From Bacillota bacterium (GTDB taxonomy: Bacteria; Bacillota; Clostridia; Christensenellales; Aristaeellaceae), in contig JAEZTD010000279.1 of the NCBI GenBank assembly GCA_023443705.1, forward strand, positions 1-8,163: a stretch of 8,163 nt of DNA, written 5' to 3'. The number at the start of each line of letters is the position of its first letter. The first letter of the stretch is position 1. This document shows positions 6,101 through 8,163 of the stretch, piece after piece. Made by a program: the position numbers and the translations under genes. Under the pieces are notes generated by a model that made no database searches, was not told the origin of the DNA, and saw only the letters and a program-made list of their open reading frames with translations.

Positions 6101-6112
6101 AATCGAATCGAA

Positions 6113-6342
6113 AGCGCACCCGAACCCTCGTGGTTTGGGTGCGCTCAAGGCATCGAAAAACCCTGCGGATTTTGCGGGTGCGAAGGAAGGAATCCTGCGT
6201 GCGCCTGAAATCCTCACGGATTTCCGTGCGGCGCACTGACCAAATGTACAGATAGCGCCACCAGTGTGCTTGACTGGTGGCGCTATCCCGCTTACGGCGT
6301 ACACGCCGCCGGGAACGATTGAAATCCTACGGAGACTTTATG
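6113..6342 (+). repeat. Hairpin repeat family, full copy B
   Basis: Five hairpins follow in order. P0: AGCGCACCC/GGGTGCGCT (6113-6121 with 6137-6145) enclosing AACC/GGTT. P1: GCATC/GGTGC (6150-6181), with AAAA facing TTTT. P2: GTGCGCC/GGCGCAC (6199-6205 with 6230-6236) enclosing GAAATCC/GGATTTC. P3: a perfect 15-bp stem, 6251-6265 with 6273-6287, 7-base loop. P4: CGGCGT/ACGCCG (6295-6308). It ends in GGGAACGATTGAAATCC and GACTTT. The stretch from 6146 to about 6264 is nearly identical to 8039-8156. No reading frame here has a ribosome binding site or protein-like composition. Confidence 0.85.
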
Positions 6343-6352
6343 GATGGTCTGG

Positions 6353-6391
6353 GCGTACCCGAACCCTCGTGGTTTGGGTGCGCTTTTCGTT
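6353..6391 (+). terminator. Candidate terminator, also a second copy of the P0 hairpin
   Basis: GCGTACCC (6353-6360) pairs with GGGTGCGC (6376-6383), enclosing AACC/GGTT, and is followed by TTTTCGTTT. The inside of the hairpin matches the P0 hairpin at 6113-6145 base for base, but only this copy has the T-rich tail. It would stop transcription entering from the left before the next promoter. Confidence 0.55.
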
Positions 6392-6419
6392 TGGAGGGAA
6401 CCCGCCCCGGTTTTGTCAT

Positions 6420-6448
6420 TTGACTTGTCGGCGGCGCGGGGCTACAAT
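6420..6448 (+). promoter_or_regulatory. Promoter of the ArsR-type regulator gene
   Basis: TTGACT (6420-6425), a 17-base spacer and TACAAT (6443-6448). Each box is one base off consensus. The start codon lies 50 bases downstream. Confidence 0.8.
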
Positions 6449-6498
6449 GTCGTTAAGAAGCGGCGGCTTCCAAGCGATTCCTTTGGGGGGATGTGCGC

Positions 6499-7452
6499 AT
6501 GAACCGGTCGGATGATTTTGTCGGCAACAAGCAGGTGCATCTGGACATCAACAGCGAAATGGAGAAGATACAGCCCGTCGCCCACGCGCTGAGCTCGATG
6601 CTGCGGCTGAAGATCGTCCACCTGATCGGCCGACGCAGCATGAGCGTCAACGAACTGGCGCAGGCGCTGGGCGAGCCGCTGAGCACCATTTCCCTCAACG
6701 TGTCGGTTCTAGAAAAAGCGGGGCTGGTGTACACCGAGTCGCAGAGCGGCGTGCGCGGCACGATGAAGCTGTGCAGCCGTATGACCGACCGCATCGCCAT
6801 CAACCTGGTCACAAACGATGAGCGCCCGCGCAACACCGGCGAAATGGCCATGCCCATCGGCTGCTACAGCGCGGCGGGGGAGATCCGCCCCACCTGCGGG
6901 CTGGCCACCCGGGACGGCACCATCGGCGTGGAGGACAACCCCCTCGTCTTCTTCCTGCCGGAGCGGTTCGACGCGCAGCTGATCTGGTTTCGTCAGGGGT
7001 ATCTGGAGTACACCTTCCCCACGCTGCCGCTCCGGGGCGTGGCGCTGGAGTTGCTCGAGGTGTCGTTTGAGGTCTGCTCCGAGGCCATGAACTTTCGCAA
7101 CGAGTGGGAGAGTGACATCTCGGTGTGGCTCAACCGCCGCCTCATCGGCACCTGGCGCTCACCGGGGGATTACGGCGGCCGGCGCGGCGTTAACAACCCC
7201 GAGTGGTGGTCCGACAACGCCACCCAATTCGGGCACCTGAAAACCTGGCGCGTCGACGAGGCGGGGAGCTTCCTGGACGGCACCCGGGTTTCGGAAGTTG
7301 CGCTGAAGGACGTGGGCTTGCAGGAGGGTGAGTTCTTTACGATTCGCATCGGCGTATCGCCCGACGCCCAGCATGTGGGCGGCATGAACCTGTTCGGCGC
7401 GGGGTTCGGGGATTACCCGCAGCACATTGTGGTGCGGTATGCGTACCATTAG
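6499..7452 (+). CDS. ArsR-type winged-helix regulator with large C-terminal sensory-like domain
   Basis: This 317-residue protein opens with an ArsR/SmtB-like winged helix at about 22-95. HALSSMLRLKIVHLI (29-43) is the typical first helix, SVNELAQALGEPLSTISLNVSVLEKAGLV (49-77) the helix-turn-helix, and ESQSGVRGTMKL (80-91) the wing. I see no metal-binding cysteine pair of the arsenic or zinc sensors. The remaining 220 residues are rich in aromatics and alternating beta-type segments, with WESDISVWLNRRLIGTW near 200, GSFLDG and a terminal FGAGFGDYPQHIVVRYAYH; they look like a beta-sandwich ligand domain, possibly carbohydrate binding (inference). The ATG at 6499 is preferred over GTG 6493 because GGGGGG ends 8 bases before it. 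Own promoter at 6420; isolated between hairpin repeats, so its targets cannot be read from context. Confidence 0.85.
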   Translation: MNRSDDFVGNKQVHLDINSEMEKIQPVAHALSSMLRLKIVHLIGRRSMSVNELAQALGEPLSTISLNVSVLEKAGLVYTESQSGVRGTMKLCSRMTDRIAINLVTNDERPRNTGEMAMPIGCYSAAGEIRPTCGLATRDGTIGVEDNPLVFFLPERFDAQLIWFRQGYLEYTFPTLPLRGVALELLEVSFEVCSEAMNFRNEWESDISVWLNRRLIGTWRSPGDYGGRRGVNNPEWWSDNATQFGHLKTWRVDEAGSFLDGTRVSEVALKDVGLQEGEFFTIRIGVSPDAQHVGGMNLFGAGFGDYPQHIVVRYAYH

Positions 7453-7668
7453 CGCTGAAATCTCCTTCGGATCTTTCAGCGCGTGGGGTTTCTGCGCTCG
7501 ACTTTGCGAAGAAAATCCGCTTTACGGCTTTTCTTCGCGGTGAGAACTGCGGAAGCCTGAACCCCTGCGGGTTTCCGGGCGGCTTCCTGACTTAGAGGGA
7601 TTGTTTCCGCCGCCAGTGTGCGCACTGGCTACGGAAACCGTTCCCGGCGCGCATGTCGCCGGGAACGA
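7452..7668 (+). repeat. Hairpin repeat family, diverged copy D
   Basis: The same hairpin order as copy B, with different arms. P0: GCGCTGAAA/TTTCAGCGC (7452-7460 with 7474-7482), overlapping the stop codon of the regulator. P1: GCGAAGAAAA/TTTTCTTCGC (7506-7515 with 7529-7538). P2: GGAAGCC/GGCTTCC (7551-7557 with 7581-7587) enclosing AACCC/GGGTT. P3: GTTTCCG/CGGAAAC (7603-7609 with 7632-7638) enclosing GCCAGTG/CACTGGC. P4: CGTTCCCGGCG/CGCCGGGAACG (7639-7649 with 7657-7667). The sequence inside P2 (GCCTGAA, TTTCCG, GCGGC, then CTGAC) matches copy B although the outer arms do not. Confidence 0.8.
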
Positions 7669-7701
7669 GTGAGTGGAACGGCGGGGTTTGGCTGTGCGAT
7701 G

Positions 7702-7721
7702 GCGCATGTCGCCGGGAACGA
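7702..7721 (+). repeat. Second copy of a 20-base segment from the P4 hairpin
   Basis: Bases 7702-7721 are identical to 7649-7668, 53 bases earlier, and carry the GTCGCCGGGAACGA end seen in P4 of copy D. Only the 3' arm and loop are duplicated; here a short GGCG/CGCC hairpin is possible. Confidence 0.8.
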
Positions 7722-7745
7722 TTTAGAAGTATAGTGGGCATGTAT

Positions 7746-7980
7746 TTGAATGCAGGGCGTCCTGCCCAAGGGGGTACGGGAGGGCTGAAGCCCCCGCATT
7801 CAATCAAATCCGGCGGCGTGTACGCCGGATTTGGCTTTCTCCCAAGGCCGATCCCATCGGCCGACGGGGAAAGCGCACCCGTTCCGGTTTCCGCCCGGAA
7901 ACGCCGAAGCGTTTCAGGAAACCGGCCTGCGATCCACGCAATGAAAAGATGAGTCAGCAGATTTTCATTGCCCGGCGCAG
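7746..7980 (+). repeat. Tandem hairpin cluster E
   Basis: Five structures stand almost end to end. The first: TTGAATGC/GCATTCAA (7746-7753 with 7796-7803) closes a branched stem holding GCAGG/CCTGC and GGGC-TGAA-GCCC. The second: CAAATCCGGCG/CGCCGGATTTG (7805-7815 with 7823-7833), 7-base loop, the same plan as P4 of copy D. The third: GCTTT/AAAGC (7834-7874) enclosing GGCCGAT/ATCGGCC. The fourth: CCGGTTTCC/GGAAACCGG (7884-7892 with 7917-7925) enclosing GAAACGC-CGAA-GCGTTTC. The fifth: CTGCG/CGCAG (7927-7980) enclosing GCAATGAAAA/TTTTCATTGC. No convincing reading frame lies here; a 99-codon open frame at 7653-7952 is composed of these arms. Confidence 0.8.
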
Positions 7981-8010
7981 TCGAAGGTCGTGAAGCGGAT
8001 TGGACGGTGA

Positions 8011-8163
8011 AGACTAAACGGCGGGCGTTGGCCCGTCTCAAGGCATCGAAAAACCCTATGGTTTTTTCGATGCGAAGGAAGGAAACCTGCGTGCGCCTGA
8101 AATCCTCACGGATTTCCGAGCGGCGCACTGACCCAAGGTATAGATAGCGCCACCAATATGCGT
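8011..8163 (+). repeat. Hairpin repeat family, copy C (cut by window edge)
   Basis: P0: CGGGC-GTTG-GCCCG (8022-8035), extended by AGAC/GTCT. P1: GCATCGAAAAACC with GGTTTTTTCGATGC (8043-8073), loop CTAT. P2: GTGCGCC/GGCGCAC (8091-8097 with 8122-8128) enclosing GAAATCC/GGATTTC. The 5' arm of P3 starts at 8143 before the window ends. Nearly the same as copy B apart from scattered substitutions, mostly in P1 and the linkers. Confidence 0.85.

Noticed and set aside
7452..7495. Intrinsic terminator directly after the ArsR-type gene
   Set aside because: The 9-bp stem is good but is followed by GTGGGGTTTCT rather than a T-tract; kept only as part of the hairpin family.
7653..7952. A 99-codon plus-strand frame within the hairpin cluster
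   Set aside because: It consists of inverted-repeat arms, has no ribosome binding site and no recognisable protein pattern.
7452..8163. Integron attC sites
   Set aside because: Hairpins have size and spacing variety, but I find no paired RYYYAAC and GTTRRRY core sites and no cassette genes or integrase.

Overview
The window is GC-rich, with strong AGGAGG-type ribosome binding sites and good sigma-A type promoters. GntR/UTRA, GldA-like and KDPG-aldolase genes sit together. This fits a GC-rich member of the Bacillota (Clostridia), but that assignment is inferred from style and gene content only; there is no rRNA or other phylogenetic marker here.

Left half (1-5165): a carbohydrate or sugar-acid catabolic locus arranged around a GntR/UTRA repressor. 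Reading leftward on the minus strand are gntR (2765-2010), a phosphotriesterase-family amidohydrolase or lactonase (1774-722) and the N-terminal 199 residues of a shikimate-dehydrogenase-like oxidoreductase (598 to beyond the edge). Reading rightward are a GldA-like metal alcohol dehydrogenase (3302-4429) and a KDPG/KHG aldolase (4545-5165), followed by a good intrinsic terminator (5300-5336). Each of the four transcription starts has its own recognisable promoter. Each promoter also carries a related motif (TTATTGTCACA-like) at or just downstream of the -10, which would make all four one GntR regulon. A plausible flow is oxidation of a polyol or sugar, lactone hydrolysis, and aldol cleavage of a 2-keto-3-deoxy acid. 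The dehydratase and transporter such a route needs are not in the window, and the substrate is unknown.

The gntR/dehydrogenase divergent spacer (2766-3301) contains about 3.5 copies of a 69-70 bp tandem repeat.

Right half (5166-8163): two apparently monocistronic genes stand among hairpin-rich repeats. One encodes an unrecognised 211-residue protein with an Ala-Ser-Gln repeat (5435-6070). The other encodes a 317-residue ArsR-type winged-helix protein with a large beta-rich C-terminal domain (6499-7452). The intergenic DNA around them (5172-5292, 6113-6383, 7452-8163) is built from recurring long hairpins in a fixed order. Between copies the stem arms differ but stay complementary, while the loops and flanks are conserved. 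This covarying mosaic family, absent from the spacers of the left half, is the least explained and most interesting part of the window. The last 711 bases are almost entirely such hairpins and hold no convincing protein gene.
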